Origin: Deltaproteobacteria bacterium
GTDB taxonomy: Bacteria; Desulfobacterota; Dissulfuribacteria; Dissulfuribacterales; Dissulfuribacteraceae
Assembly: GCA_015494155.1 (NCBI GenBank)
Contig: WGBU01000070.1
Location: forward strand, 17,999-81,998
DNA length: 64,000 bases
Direction of reading: 5' to 3'
A program made the translations under genes and the position numbers. This document shows, piece after piece, positions 27,499-37,933 of the stretch. How positions within the stretch are numbered: position 1 is the first letter of the stretch; the number at the start of each line of letters is the position of its first letter. The notes under the pieces were generated by a model that was not told the origin of the DNA, ran no database searches, and saw only the letters and a program-made list of their open reading frames with translations.

Positions 27499-27528
27499 AA
27501 AAAATATATAAGAACCCAGATTGGGGTT
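27499..27528 (-). terminator. Possible terminator of the 6S RNA transcript
   Basis: On the minus strand a 5-bp AACCC/GGGTT stem is followed by a U-rich run (CTTATATATTTTTT). It is weak but correctly placed about 20 nt past the 6S 3-prime end. Confidence 0.4.
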
Positions 27529-27548
27529 ATAGCCTCAAAATACCCCCG

Positions 27549-27732
27549 CTTGTGCCGTGTCTACAGGGTTCATTGAACCTGACAGAGTCAGGTGGGTGTC
27601 TCATCCGCAAGGCATCAGACAGGGCTGTTATCCCCGTCATCAGCCAGCGAAGCGGAGACCCCCTTGTATGGGGTGTTGGCTCAACGAACTTCCTGTTTGA
27701 TCACGGTCACAGCAGGGGAACCGCTTCACAAG
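27549..27732 (-). ncRNA. ssrS: 6S RNA (SsrS)
   Basis: About 184 nt in a spacer without coding potential. The ends pair (CTTGTG at the 5-prime end with CACAAG at the 3-prime end). A long, interrupted rod-like hairpin is suggested by inner complementary blocks such as CAGGGTTC/GAACC and GACACCC/GGGGGTCTC. 6S RNA binds the sigma-70 RNA polymerase holoenzyme and mimics an open promoter. The position directly after zapA is the classical proteobacterial context of ssrS. Ends are estimated from pairing; covariance search would settle them. Confidence 0.75.
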
Positions 27733-27790
27733 TTTATTTTAATATACTACATTTGTGCAAAAACGCAAAAAGCATTTTTTAGGTGTGAAT

Positions 27791-28063
27791 TCAACTGGTT
27801 GGAAGTTTTTTTAAGAGATTCTCTACCCTGTGCTCAAAGGCGGTGAGTTCCTTTTTGGCCAGAAAATAGTCCTTGGCCACTGAAAGTACAGTAAGCACAA
27901 TCTGTTTATGGGCAGGAAGTCCGGGGTGTTCTTTGACTATCTGTTCAGCTACCTGCTCCACGTAGGACACAATGTGCTTGAGATCTACCTCATCTGTCTG
28001 CCGTTGGGACAGATAATAGGTATGACCAAAGAATTCAAGTCTTACCTTTTGGCCCTGCTGCAC
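27791..28063 (-). CDS. zapA: Cell division protein ZapA
   Basis: 90 residues. ZapA promotes FtsZ bundling at the division ring. The N-terminal beta region (VRLEFFGHTYYLS) and the helical C-terminal half (YVEQVAEQIV...VLTVLSVAKDYFLAKKEL) match the family size and layout. It follows the ZapB-like gene by 9 nt, and 6S RNA lies just downstream, as in many proteobacteria. Confidence 0.85.
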   Translation of the reverse strand: MQQGQKVRLEFFGHTYYLSQRQTDEVDLKHIVSYVEQVAEQIVKEHPGLPAHKQIVLTVLSVAKDYFLAKKELTAFEHRVENLLKKLPTS

Positions 28064-28072
28064 TAGGTTACC

Positions 28073-28378
28073 TTAGAAGAGTGGCTTTTCGCCCGATGCC
28101 CCCTCTTCCACCACTATGTCAGGCCCTGAGTCATCCCGGCCCTCAGGGTCGGCCTCTGTAGTTGGAGAAGGGGCCTCAGAGGAAAGGCCCTCTATCTTGT
28201 CCAATATGGACTTTATCTTCCCAAGTGCCGCCTCCTTCTGGGACTCAAGCTCCTGGACACGGCCCCTTACCTCGCTTAGTTCCCTCTCAAGGGCCCTTTT
28301 CTCCTCCTCCAGGGTATTGATCCTAACTAGTAGCCCATCGACCTTTTTTTCTAATAGTATTATGAGATCCTGTTCCAT
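28073..28378 (-). CDS. ZapB-like coiled-coil protein
   Basis: 101 residues from the ATG with GAGGAG eight bases ahead; a GTG three codons upstream is less likely. Residues 1-65 are a single heptad-rich coiled coil (KKVDGLLVRINTLEEEKRALE), and the tail is acidic and disordered. Size, coiled coil and position immediately before zapA suggest a ZapB-type division-ring factor. Sequence alone cannot prove it, since coiled coils are alike. It overlaps no gene and starts 6 nt after the glmU-like stop. Confidence 0.65.
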   Translation of the reverse strand: MEQDLIILLEKKVDGLLVRINTLEEEKRALERELSEVRGRVQELESQKEAALGKIKSILDKIEGLSSEAPSPTTEADPEGRDDSGPDIVVEEGASGEKPLF

Positions 28379-28383
28379 AGATA

Positions 28384-29352
28384 TCACTCCTCGCTCATCA
28401 TTGTATATGGTGGAAGGTGCGCACCTTTTTGAATGGTCACATTCTCAATGTAAGAAAACGCACCTATAATAGCACCTTTTCCTATGCGCGTCTTCCCCTT
28501 TATGACCGCAAATGGACCGATCACTACGTCATTTTCAATCTCTACCTCACTACCAATGAATGTTGACGTGGCCATTTGGAGCGTAACACCATTTTCCATG
28601 TGGCGCCTTCGAATCCTTTCTAACAAGACCGCCTCTGCCTTTGAAAGATCGAGCCTTGAGTTTACACCGAGTGCCTCTGTGGAATCCTCTACTTCATAGG
28701 CACCAACCCTAAGACCAGCATCCTTCAATATTCCAACAAGATCCGTGAGATAATATTCACCCTGTCTGTTTTTATTGTCTATCTTGTCTAGGAAGTCAAA
28801 TAACAGTCTATTTTCAACCAAATAGGTCCCTGTGTTAACCTCTTTGATCTGCCTCTCCTCTGGGGTTGCGTCCTTTTCTTCGACTATACGAAGGACTGTG
28901 CCATCAGTTGAACGGACAATCCGCCCATAACCAGTAGGTTCGTCAAGGGAGGTAGAGAGTATTGTAAGGTGATTTCTATTATCCCTATGAGACTTGTAAA
29001 ATGCCGATATGGTATCTCTTCTAAAAAGGGGCATGTCTCCACACATGATGAGAGAGTGTCCTACATTTTGGTCTAAGAGAGAAAGGGCGCAGGAGACGGC
29101 ATGGCCAGTGCCAAGTTGCTCCTCCTGCCTAACAGAGCTAACACCAAAGGCGCTCAGATAGGCCTCTACAGCCTCACTACCATGACCTACTACGACGACA
29201 ATGCGCTGGCATGACAGTCCCCTTAGGAGTCGTAATGGATAGTAAATAAGGGGTTTATCAACCAAGGTATGGAGCACCTTTGGGAGGCTGGAGCGCATAC
29301 GCGTTCCCTTGCCTGCAGCAAGTACTATTGCTGTACAATCTCTTAGAGACAT
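28384..29352 (-). CDS. glmU: GlmU-type UDP-GlcNAc pyrophosphorylase lacking the acetyltransferase domain
   Basis: 322 residues against about 455 for bifunctional GlmU. The N-terminal uridyltransferase is complete: LAAGKGTRMRSSLPKVLH near residue 10, QLGTGHA near 78, GDMPLF near 105, TGYGRI near 142 and an EVNTG segment near 172. After residue 250 only about four hexapeptide turns of the left-handed helix remain, so the active site for GlcN-1-P acetylation is missing. The start at 29352 has GAGGGC ahead; the longer frame to 29382 runs into the atp terminator. The acetyltransferase step must be supplied by another protein. Confidence 0.8.
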   Translation of the reverse strand: MSLRDCTAIVLAAGKGTRMRSSLPKVLHTLVDKPLIYYPLRLLRGLSCQRIVVVVGHGSEAVEAYLSAFGVSSVRQEEQLGTGHAVSCALSLLDQNVGHSLIMCGDMPLFRRDTISAFYKSHRDNRNHLTILSTSLDEPTGYGRIVRSTDGTVLRIVEEKDATPEERQIKEVNTGTYLVENRLLFDFLDKIDNKNRQGEYYLTDLVGILKDAGLRVGAYEVEDSTEALGVNSRLDLSKAEAVLLERIRRRHMENGVTLQMATSTFIGSEVEIENDVVIGPFAVIKGKTRIGKGAIIGAFSYIENVTIQKGAHLPPYTMMSEE

Positions 29353-29368
29353 TTTGCCCTCAATAGTC

Positions 29369-29398
29369 AAAAAAAAGGGCAAGCCTATCTGCTTGCCC
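29369..29398 (-). terminator. Rho-independent terminator of the F1 operon
   Basis: GGGCAAGC, a 6-nt loop and GCTTGCCC, followed on the minus strand by eight T residues. It lies 29 nt after the atpC stop. Confidence 0.9.
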
Positions 29399-29426
29399 TC
29401 TGTTTTCCTATATCCTTTTTTTACGC

Positions 29427-29846
29427 TTAGTGGCCAGACTCTTTTGCCACCTTTAGGCGTGTGAGTGCCCTCTGAAGTGCTGCCTTAGCGCGTGCCTCGT
29501 CTATTTCCGCCCGTCCTGCAGCCGCCTCCTGGAGCCTCTTTTCAGCCCGTTCCTTGGCGCGAAGGGCGCGTTCCACATCTATCTCCTCGGCCCTTTCAGC
29601 AGCCTCTGCCAGGACCGTCATCTTATTATTGGAGACCTCACAGAAGCCTCCACTCACAGCATATCTGGCGACATTTCCATCATTTGACACCCTCATTTCA
29701 CCTATTTTTAGAGAGGCCAGTAAGGGTGCGTGATTGGCCATGACGCCGAACTCGCCATCCTCTCCAGGGGCTGTGGCGAGGTCGACCTCCTCACTCACTA
29801 CCAGTCTGCTCGGTGTCACGACTTCTAATACCAGTTTGTTTGCCAT
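29427..29846 (-). CDS. atpC: ATP synthase F1 subunit epsilon
   Basis: 139 residues. The N-terminal beta-sandwich begins LVLEVVTPSRLVV, with the characteristic GEFGVMANHAPLLA near residue 31. The C-terminal two-helix inhibitory domain (ERALRAKERAEKRLQEA) is present and so could regulate hydrolysis. It is the last gene of the atpF'-F-H-A-G-D-C operon, 15 nt after atpD, and is followed by a strong terminator. Confidence 0.95.
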   Translation of the reverse strand: MANKLVLEVVTPSRLVVSEEVDLATAPGEDGEFGVMANHAPLLASLKIGEMRVSNDGNVARYAVSGGFCEVSNNKMTVLAEAAERAEEIDVERALRAKERAEKRLQEAAAGRAEIDEARAKAALQRALTRLKVAKESGH

Positions 29847-29861
29847 AGCTCTTACCTATTG

Positions 29862-32182
<2,321 letters not shown>

Positions 32183-32198
32183 GTTCTTTCCCCGCTAA

Positions 32199-33725
32199 CT
32201 ACTTGATATTACGATTGGCCTTGAACTGCTGCACGAAGTCTGAGATCGTCTTATTCATCTTCTTATCCAGGGCGTCATCAATGGCCTGTTTGTCTCTGAG
32301 CTCCTGGAACACATCGGGCTTTTCCTTTTCGATATAATCGTACAGTTCCTTTTCAAAGTCTTGTAGTACGTCCACTGGTAGCTCGTCCAGCAGGCCACGG
32401 GTACCAGCGTAGATTATCGTGACCTGTTTTTCCATGGGCAGAGGCTGATACTGTGGTTGCTTTAGGATCTCCACTAGTCTCTCACCCCTACGGAGCTGCT
32501 GCTGTGTTGCTTTGTCGAGGTCGCTACCGAACTGAGCAAATGCTGCAAGCTCCCTGTACTGCGCCAAATCGAGGCGGAGTGTACCGGCGACCTGCTTCAT
32601 GGCCTTTACCTGGGCAGCACCTCCAACCCTGGAGACGGAAAGACCGACGTTAATGGCAGGGCGCACACCAGCGAAGAATAGTCCTGGCTCCAGGTAAACC
32701 TGGCCATCTGTAATGGAAATCACGTTAGTTGGAATATATGCTGACACGTCACCCTGCTGGGTCTCAATAATTGGAAGTGCTGTGAGACTGCCAGCACCCA
32801 GGTCATCATTTAATTTTGCTGCCCTCTCTAGGAGCCTAGAGTGGTTGTAGAAGATGTCACCAGGATATGCCTCACGTCCTGGCGGACGCCTGAGGAGTAG
32901 TGACATTTCCCTGTAGGCCACAGCCTGCTTTGACAGGTCATCATAGATGATGAGGGCGTGTTTACCATTGTCGCGGAAGTACTCTCCCATGGCACATCCT
33001 GAAAATGCGCTCAGGTACTGGAGTGACGCAGGTTCACTTGCACTGGCTGCAACAACTGTAGTGTAGTCCATGGCGCCATGCCGCCTGAGGGCCTCGACAA
33101 CCAAGGCCACTGTTGCCTGCTTTTGGCCAATGGCTACATAGATACAATAGACATCAGTGTCCTTCTGAGCCAGTATGGCATCGACGCCAATGGCTGTCTT
33201 ACCAATCTGACGGTCACCGATGATCAACTCGCGCTGGCCGCGGCCAATGGGTGTCATGGAGTCGATGGCCTTCAGCCCTGTGTAGCAGGGTTCGTGCACT
33301 GGCTTTCTCTCGATAACACCAGGTGCCTTCATCTCGATCCTGCGGTACTCTGAGGCATTTATGGGGCCCTTTCCATCAATGGGGTTTCCAAGGGCGTCTA
33401 CGACGCGCCCCAGAAGGGCCTCACCCACGGGCACCTGGGCGATCTTGCCAGTACGCTTGACCAGGTCGCCTTCCTTGATCTGTGTACAGTCACCCATGAC
33501 TGCCACACCGACGTTGTCCTGCTCAAGGTTAAGGGCAACCCCCATAATGCCACCAGGGAACTCCAGGAGCTCCATGGCCATGCAGTTCCTCACCCCATAA
33601 ACACGGGCAATGTTGTCACCTACGGACAGCACTGTACCCGTTTCGGCGAGGTCTATCTTTTTCTCATAGTCCTGAATCTGTTTCTTGATTATGTCACTTA
33701 TTTCTGCTGCTTTTATCTGTGCCAT
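32199..33725 (-). CDS. atpA: ATP synthase F1 subunit alpha
   Basis: 508 residues, full length. The regulatory nucleotide-binding subunit. Walker A is GDRQIGKTA near residue 169 (Ile where Thr is commonest). The arginine finger region is [13 protein letters not shown] near 370, and the [22 protein letters not shown] block is intact. Its ATG overlaps the atpH stop by 1 nt, so translation is coupled. Confidence 0.97.
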   Translation of the reverse strand: MAQIKAAEISDIIKKQIQDYEKKIDLAETGTVLSVGDNIARVYGVRNCMAMELLEFPGGIMGVALNLEQDNVGVAVMGDCTQIKEGDLVKRTGKIAQVPVGEALLGRVVDALGNPIDGKGPINASEYRRIEMKAPGVIERKPVHEPCYTGLKAIDSMTPIGRGQRELIIGDRQIGKTAIGVDAILAQKDTDVYCIYVAIGQKQATVALVVEALRRHGAMDYTTVVAASASEPASLQYLSAFSGCAMGEYFRDNGKHALIIYDDLSKQAVAYREMSLLLRRPPGREAYPGDIFYNHSRLLERAAKLNDDLGAGSLTALPIIETQQGDVSAYIPTNVISITDGQVYLEPGLFFAGVRPAINVGLSVSRVGGAAQVKAMKQVAGTLRLDLAQYRELAAFAQFGSDLDKATQQQLRRGERLVEILKQPQYQPLPMEKQVTIIYAGTRGLLDELPVDVLQDFEKELYDYIEKEKPDVFQELRDKQAIDDALDKKMNKTISDFVQQFKANRNIK

Positions 33726-34276
33726 TATCCGAGTTCACCCCTCCCTATGGATTCTTTGAAGCCTTGTAGTTGGCTCCTTATACTGCCATCCCATACCATG
33801 TCGCCGATGTGGGCTACCACGCCGCCGATAATGGCTGGGTCTTCTTCCAATTCCAGGACAACGTCCTTGCCCGTGACCTTTGCAAGCATTTCCTTTAGCT
33901 TTCCCTTGAGGTCGTCGGGCATTGGCACGGCCGTCTTCACAACCGCGCGGACAACTCCCATCTCTTCGTCCATGAACTCCTGATAGTGCTTCTGGATGGC
34001 CTTTATAGCCTGGATGCGCCTCCTCTCTACGAGGAGTTGCATGAATTTGGTTAGTTCTTCACTTGCATTGACAGCTTTGAGGATTTCTTCGACGATCTGC
34101 GACTTCAAGTCTGGAGGAAACACCGGACTTTCCAGCGCCTCTTCCACCTCTGGCTCTGACGCCAGATAAGAGACTATCGCAGAGAGTTGGTCGGCAAACT
34201 CCTCTAGCTTCCCTGCCTCTTTGCCAATGGCAAAGAGCGCCCTCGCATATCTTCTGGCAACGATTGAGCTAATCAA
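33725..34276 (-). CDS. atpH: ATP synthase F1 subunit delta
   Basis: 183 residues. The peripheral-stalk cap joining F1 to the b subunits. The N-terminal domain begins with the family pattern [10 protein letters not shown], and the C-terminal GSIRSQL motif is present near residue 167. It overlaps atpF by 4 nt and atpA by 1 nt. Confidence 0.94.
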   Translation of the reverse strand: MISSIVARRYARALFAIGKEAGKLEEFADQLSAIVSYLASEPEVEEALESPVFPPDLKSQIVEEILKAVNASEELTKFMQLLVERRRIQAIKAIQKHYQEFMDEEMGVVRAVVKTAVPMPDDLKGKLKEMLAKVTGKDVVLELEEDPAIIGGVVAHIGDMVWDGSIRSQLQGFKESIGRGELG

Positions 34277-34971
34277 TTCTTGGTCACCACCTTTTCTAAG
34301 TATTCACTGATGAGCTTATGATGATCTTGCTCAGTCAGGTTTTTCCTTATTATATCTTCAGCCATCTTTACTGCTAGGTCGGCCACTTCTTGCTGGAGCT
34401 CGTGGCGCGCCTTCTCAAGCTCTTGCTGCACAAAGAGTTCGGCCTGCGCCTTAATACGCTCCGCCGCCTCTTTTGCCTGTTGAATGATCTTCTCTTTTTC
34501 TGCCTCACCTTGCTGGATAAAGGTATTTAGGATGCGCTCTGCCTCTTTGTCCATCTTGGCAAGCTTCTTTTCATATTCAGCATACTTCCGTTCTGCCTCC
34601 TTCTTCTTTTCATCTAGTTCCTTGAAGGAGTTCTCTATCTCTTCGGTTCGAGATTTAAGGGCGTTGGCGACAGGGGCCTTCAACAACTTTACTAACACAA
34701 CCACCAGGATGGCAAAATTGAGACAGTGCCAGACGAAGTTCATCACCTGTCCGTGGGTGAGTCCGTGGTGCTCCCCGTGTGCCGCAGCACCGGCTTCTCC
34801 ATGGGTGGCATGGGCAGCTGCCTCACCCCCAGCCTCACCATGGTGTGCCATGGCACTTTCATGGTGCACCCCAGCACCCTCCTCCACAGCAAATGTAGAG
34901 GCAACCGACATGGGCCATCCGCTTACGATTATGGCAGTTAATACAATTCCCAAAAGACTCTTTAGGTTCAT
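34273..34971 (-). CDS. atpF: ATP synthase Fo subunit b with histidine-rich N-terminal extension
   Basis: 232 residues, longer than the usual about 160. Residues 1-28 resemble a signal peptide. Residues 35-75 are rich in Gly, Ala and His, with about ten histidines (VHHESAMAHH, AHATHGEAGAAAHGEHHG), and precede the membrane helix (about 78-97, NFAILVVVLVKLL). A long charged coiled coil then forms the peripheral stalk. The extension would lie outside the membrane and could bind metal or sense pH; this is inference. Subunit b' is encoded directly upstream, making a heterodimeric stalk. Confidence 0.92.
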   Translation of the reverse strand: MNLKSLLGIVLTAIIVSGWPMSVASTFAVEEGAGVHHESAMAHHGEAGGEAAAHATHGEAGAAAHGEHHGLTHGQVMNFVWHCLNFAILVVVLVKLLKAPVANALKSRTEEIENSFKELDEKKKEAERKYAEYEKKLAKMDKEAERILNTFIQQGEAEKEKIIQQAKEAAERIKAQAELFVQQELEKARHELQQEVADLAVKMAEDIIRKNLTEQDHHKLISEYLEKVVTKN

Positions 34972-35397
34972 TTATATTGCCCTCCCCAGGAGCTTCTGAG
35001 CAATCTCCATCGCAAAGGCCTCTGCCTGCGCCTTCAGCTCTGCCCTCGCTGCCTCCACTTGGGCAGTGAGCTGGCCGAGCAACTCTTGCTTCTTCTGCGA
35101 TGCCTCCTTTGTACTCTCCTCGATCAAGGCCTTTTCCTCCTCCCTGGCCTGGGCCTTGAGCTCCTCCCTCTTCTTCATCCCCTGAGAACGGGCACTAGCC
35201 AATTTGGCATTAAAGTTCTCAAGGAGTTGATCTGCATTGCGCTCAAACCGTTCGGCCTCCTCCTTGATAGCGGCCATTTTGGACTCACGCTCTTGCAGCA
35301 TCTGTCGAATGGGCTTGTAGAGGAGAGAATTAAGGACCACAATCAGGATGAGCATGCCTATTATCTGGAACCAGATAGAGGCGTCTATTGTTATCAT
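34972..35397 (-). CDS. atpF': ATP synthase Fo subunit b'
   Basis: 141 residues. One N-terminal membrane helix (IWFQIIGMLILIVVLNSLLY) is followed by the conserved YKPIRQMLQERE and a charged coiled coil. It is the first gene of the operon and pairs with the longer b encoded next. The b/b' pair is shared with photosynthetic bacteria and many deltaproteobacteria. The ribosome site GGGAGGCAGGCA precedes the ATG. The promoter and operator lie 60-120 nt upstream. Confidence 0.92.
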   Translation of the reverse strand: MITIDASIWFQIIGMLILIVVLNSLLYKPIRQMLQERESKMAAIKEEAERFERNADQLLENFNAKLASARSQGMKKREELKAQAREEEKALIEESTKEASQKKQELLGQLTAQVEAARAELKAQAEAFAMEIAQKLLGRAI

Positions 35398-35455
35398 TGC
35401 CTGCCTCCCAACCTAATTTTTCTTAAATCCCTTTGTATATCAGACAATTAAAAAA

Positions 35456-35469
35456 AATGAACAATCATT
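35456..35469. promoter_or_regulatory. Palindrome AATGA-N4-TCATT at the F1 operon promoter
   Basis: AATGAACAATCATT, 59 nt before the atpF' start and 17 nt downstream of the proposed -10 (35487-35492). It is the third copy of the motif also found at sat and atpZ. Read along the coding strand all three start GAATGA. Confidence 0.62.
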
Positions 35470-35486
35470 CATTTTTTCAAAAAATG

Positions 35487-35515
35487 CTTTTACTCCATTA
35501 TTTCCCCTATGTCAA
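35487..35515 (-). promoter_or_regulatory. Candidate promoter of atpF'-F-H-A-G-D-C
   Basis: On the minus strand, a perfect -35 TTGACA (35510-35515), a 17-nt spacer and -10 TAAAAG (35487-35492). It is located just upstream of the palindrome and about 90 nt before atpF'. Confidence 0.55.
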
Positions 35516-35532
35516 TGCCTTTTAAGAAAAAA

Positions 35533-36174
35533 TTATTTACCGCGCACATTCCCCCAGATGATTTTATGCAATTGAAAACCCAGCCTTACAGGGAGCCTGT
35601 CCTCAATAATCCATTGAGCAAGCTCTCCAATATCCATCATACCCCAGGCAGGGGAAAAGTATACATTAGTGAAATTTTGAAGCCCGTGTCTTAGGGTCTT
35701 TGATCGGGCAAACTCAAAGTCCTCTCTGTTAGTAATCACAAACTTGATGGCATCGTTTCTGCTGAGATAGCGCAGGTTTTCAGGCACCCAGGAGGCATTA
35801 CTCCCGCTTCCAGGGGTCTTCCAGTCCACTGACTTTGACACATACTTTGGGACATCTGATAGCGACAGACTCCCGTTTGTCTCAAGGAGCACCTTTGCCC
35901 CAAGGTTAGCCAATTCTGCCATGAGATCGTACACCGGCCTTTGAAGCAATGGCTCTCCACCAGTCAATTGGACCAAGCGCACCCTTGAGGCCTTCCATCT
36001 CGCCACTAATTCCTGGCGAGAGAGTTCTTCGCCCTTCTCCCATGCATAGGCCGTATCACAGTAGGAACAGCGCAAATTGCACCCACTGAGCCTTATGAAG
36101 AAACAGGGCTGGCCTACGAAAATGCCCTCACCTTGAAGACTCAAAAAGGTCTCAGAGACCTCTAGGGCCATCAT
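35533..36174 (-). CDS. queE: 7-carboxy-7-deazaguanine synthase QueE
   Basis: 213 residues from the ATG that overlaps the queD stop (ATGA); a TTG nine bases upstream is the alternative. QueE is a radical SAM enzyme making the 7-deazaguanine core of queuosine. The short cluster motif SGCNLRCSYCDTAYAW near residue 35 and the N-terminal FLSLQGEG segment are diagnostic, as is GGEPLLQ near 78. It is transcribed with queD. Confidence 0.93.
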   Translation of the reverse strand: MMALEVSETFLSLQGEGIFVGQPCFFIRLSGCNLRCSYCDTAYAWEKGEELSRQELVARWKASRVRLVQLTGGEPLLQRPVYDLMAELANLGAKVLLETNGSLSLSDVPKYVSKSVDWKTPGSGSNASWVPENLRYLSRNDAIKFVITNREDFEFARSKTLRHGLQNFTNVYFSPAWGMMDIGELAQWIIEDRLPVRLGFQLHKIIWGNVRGK

Positions 36175-36545
36175 TCTTCCCAATAAGTTACGCCAGTCTT
36201 TGGGGTCTCACACACTGTGACCCGATCTATCCTCACGCCATCAAAGGGGGCAAGTCCTGTTTTCACCTGCTCGTAGATAAAACGGGCGATGTTTTCACTG
36301 GATGGATTTCGCTCTTTAAAGGCGGGATGTTCGTTGATATTCGTATGATCGAGCTCATCCAATACCCGATCTACTATTCTTTTGAGGTCTCTAAAATCTA
36401 TCCCTACATCAATATCATTCAGTCCTGCGGTCCTCACATATACCCGCACAATCCAGTTGTGCCCATGGAGGTGTTCGCAGTTACCTGGATAGTCCCTGAG
36501 ATAATGGGCTGCTGCAAAATCTCTCTCCACAAAGACCTCATACAT
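36171..36545 (-). CDS. queD: 6-carboxy-5,6,7,8-tetrahydropterin synthase QueD
   Basis: 124 residues of the PTPS/QueD family. It makes 6-carboxytetrahydropterin from dihydroneopterin triphosphate, the substrate for QueE. The zinc histidines are in FAAAHYL near residue 14 and HLHGHNW near 28, and the catalytic cysteine is in NCEHLHGH. It overlaps queE by 4 nt. queC and folE are not in the window. Confidence 0.93.
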   Translation of the reverse strand: MYEVFVERDFAAAHYLRDYPGNCEHLHGHNWIVRVYVRTAGLNDIDVGIDFRDLKRIVDRVLDELDHTNINEHPAFKERNPSSENIARFIYEQVKTGLAPFDGVRIDRVTVCETPKTGVTYWEE

Positions 36546-36565
36546 GCTATCCGTCTCCTTTTTGT

Positions 36566-37294
36566 CTATTTTGTCTTTTGTACGGGCCTTGGACCAAAGA
36601 TTGCTTGACCAACTCGCACAATTGTTGCCCCTTCTTCTATAGCCACACTGTAGTCATTACTCATACCCATACTGAGATGAGGAAGATCGAGCCCCCCACC
36701 AAACTTGCCTACAAGCTCATCCCTCAAGAGTCTGAGTGCCTTAAACCATGGCCTTGCACCCTCTGGTTGAGGCGAGTACTTGGTGATGGTCATAAGGCCC
36801 ATAAGCCTTACCCTACTAGGGCCGACCCTTTTGAGTGCCTCGATGAAGAAATCCCTCAGTTCTTCAGGGTGGAGCCCAGCCTTTCCGGGGTCTTTAGAGA
36901 TGTTGACCTGGACAAGGCAATTTACAGTCTTATTGATCTTGGATGCCTGATATACCACCTTCTCCAAGAGAGGTATCGAATCTATGGTCTCGATCCAATC
37001 AAAATATCTAACTGCCTGCTTTACCTTATTCTTCTGAAGGTGACCGATGAGATGCCACTCTAGGGAAATCCCCTTTGATCTCAGTAAATCAATCTTTTTC
37101 ACTGCCTCTTGGACATAATTTTCACCAAATACATTTAACCCCAAGTGGGCTGCCTCTTCCACCCTTTCCGCTGGGAACCTCTTTGAGACAGCAACGAGCT
37201 TCACCTCTTTGGGGGACCTCCCCGCCCTTTCGCATGCCTCTTTGATCTCTTGCCTCACCCGTTCTATGCGGTCTTTAAGGGTTGACTCACTCAT
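36566..37294 (-). CDS. PLP homeostasis protein (YggS/PROSC family)
   Basis: 242 residues. An alanine-racemase-like barrel that binds pyridoxal phosphate and balances the PLP pool, without known catalytic activity. The PLP lysine is in LVAVSKRFP near residue 37, followed by FGENYVQEA near 57 and HLIGHLQKNKV near 85. The end MGMSNDYSVAIEEGATIVRVG is typical. The ribosome site AAGGTGAT lies ahead. It is 6 nt after the maf stop in the same direction. Confidence 0.93.
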   Translation of the reverse strand: MSESTLKDRIERVRQEIKEACERAGRSPKEVKLVAVSKRFPAERVEEAAHLGLNVFGENYVQEAVKKIDLLRSKGISLEWHLIGHLQKNKVKQAVRYFDWIETIDSIPLLEKVVYQASKINKTVNCLVQVNISKDPGKAGLHPEELRDFFIEALKRVGPSRVRLMGLMTITKYSPQPEGARPWFKALRLLRDELVGKFGGGLDLPHLSMGMSNDYSVAIEEGATIVRVGQAIFGPRPVQKTK

Positions 37295-37300
37295 TTCCCA

Positions 37301-37933
37301 TCACCTTGGGGTTACTATACGGTGCTTTAGAAAAAGGTCCACTACCTCACGCAGGGGCAGGCCCACCACATTTGTATAGGAGCCCTCTATCCGATCCACC
37401 ATAAATGCACCTAGACCCTGGATGGCATAGCTTCCAGCCTTGTCCAGTGGTTCTCCTGTGGCTACATAGGCCTCTATGAGTCTATCGGAAGGCCTAGAAA
37501 GCCATACCTTAGAGGTCACCACGAACTCCTCTTCTATAAACGGCCCTTGAGGGGGACCTGGCCCCAATAGGCAACATCCAGTATGTACAACATGCATCCT
37601 CCCCGCTAGAGACTTTAGCATCTCAACGGCATCTTCTGGCCCCTTGGGCTTTCCGATGATCTCATCGTCAAGGACCACTATGGTGTCCGCTGCAAGAATC
37701 CATCCAACTTCTCCTTCACGCTCCCTTACATTCGTAGCCTTGAGGCGGGCAAGCCTCAGGGCATACTCTTTAGGTACCTCACCCCCCATACGCCCTGGTT
37801 CCTTTAAGGAGCTGGGGGCAACGACAATATCGAGACCTAGGGATTCCAAAAGATCCCGTCGCCTAGGTGACTTTGAAGCGAGGATTATGGGTTGAGCCTG
37901 TCGAAAAGGGCCAGGGCATTTCTTGTGGTACAA
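37301..37933 (-). CDS. maf: Maf-like nucleotide pyrophosphatase, TTG start
   Basis: 210 residues. Maf proteins hydrolyse non-canonical nucleoside triphosphates and are linked to septum control. The family opening LASKSPRRRDLLESLG is near residue 18, with AADTIV near 80 and AGSYAIQG near 165. The start codon is TTG: it has AAGGAGGT seven bases ahead and no ATG or GTG lies between it and the conserved block. The first 49 nt overlap the end of tatD in another frame, so the two genes are tightly coupled. Confidence 0.88.
   Translation of the reverse strand: MYHKKCPGPFRQAQPIILASKSPRRRDLLESLGLDIVVAPSSLKEPGRMGGEVPKEYALRLARLKATNVREREGEVGWILAADTIVVLDDEIIGKPKGPEDAVEMLKSLAGRMHVVHTGCCLLGPGPPQGPFIEEEFVVTSKVWLSRPSDRLIEAYVATGEPLDKAGSYAIQGLGAFMVDRIEGSYTNVVGLPLREVVDLFLKHRIVTPR

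Noticed and set aside
29353..29382. Longer N-terminus for the GlmU-like protein
   Set aside because: Those codons lie in the terminator of the atp operon and have no ribosome site; the ATG at 29352 does.
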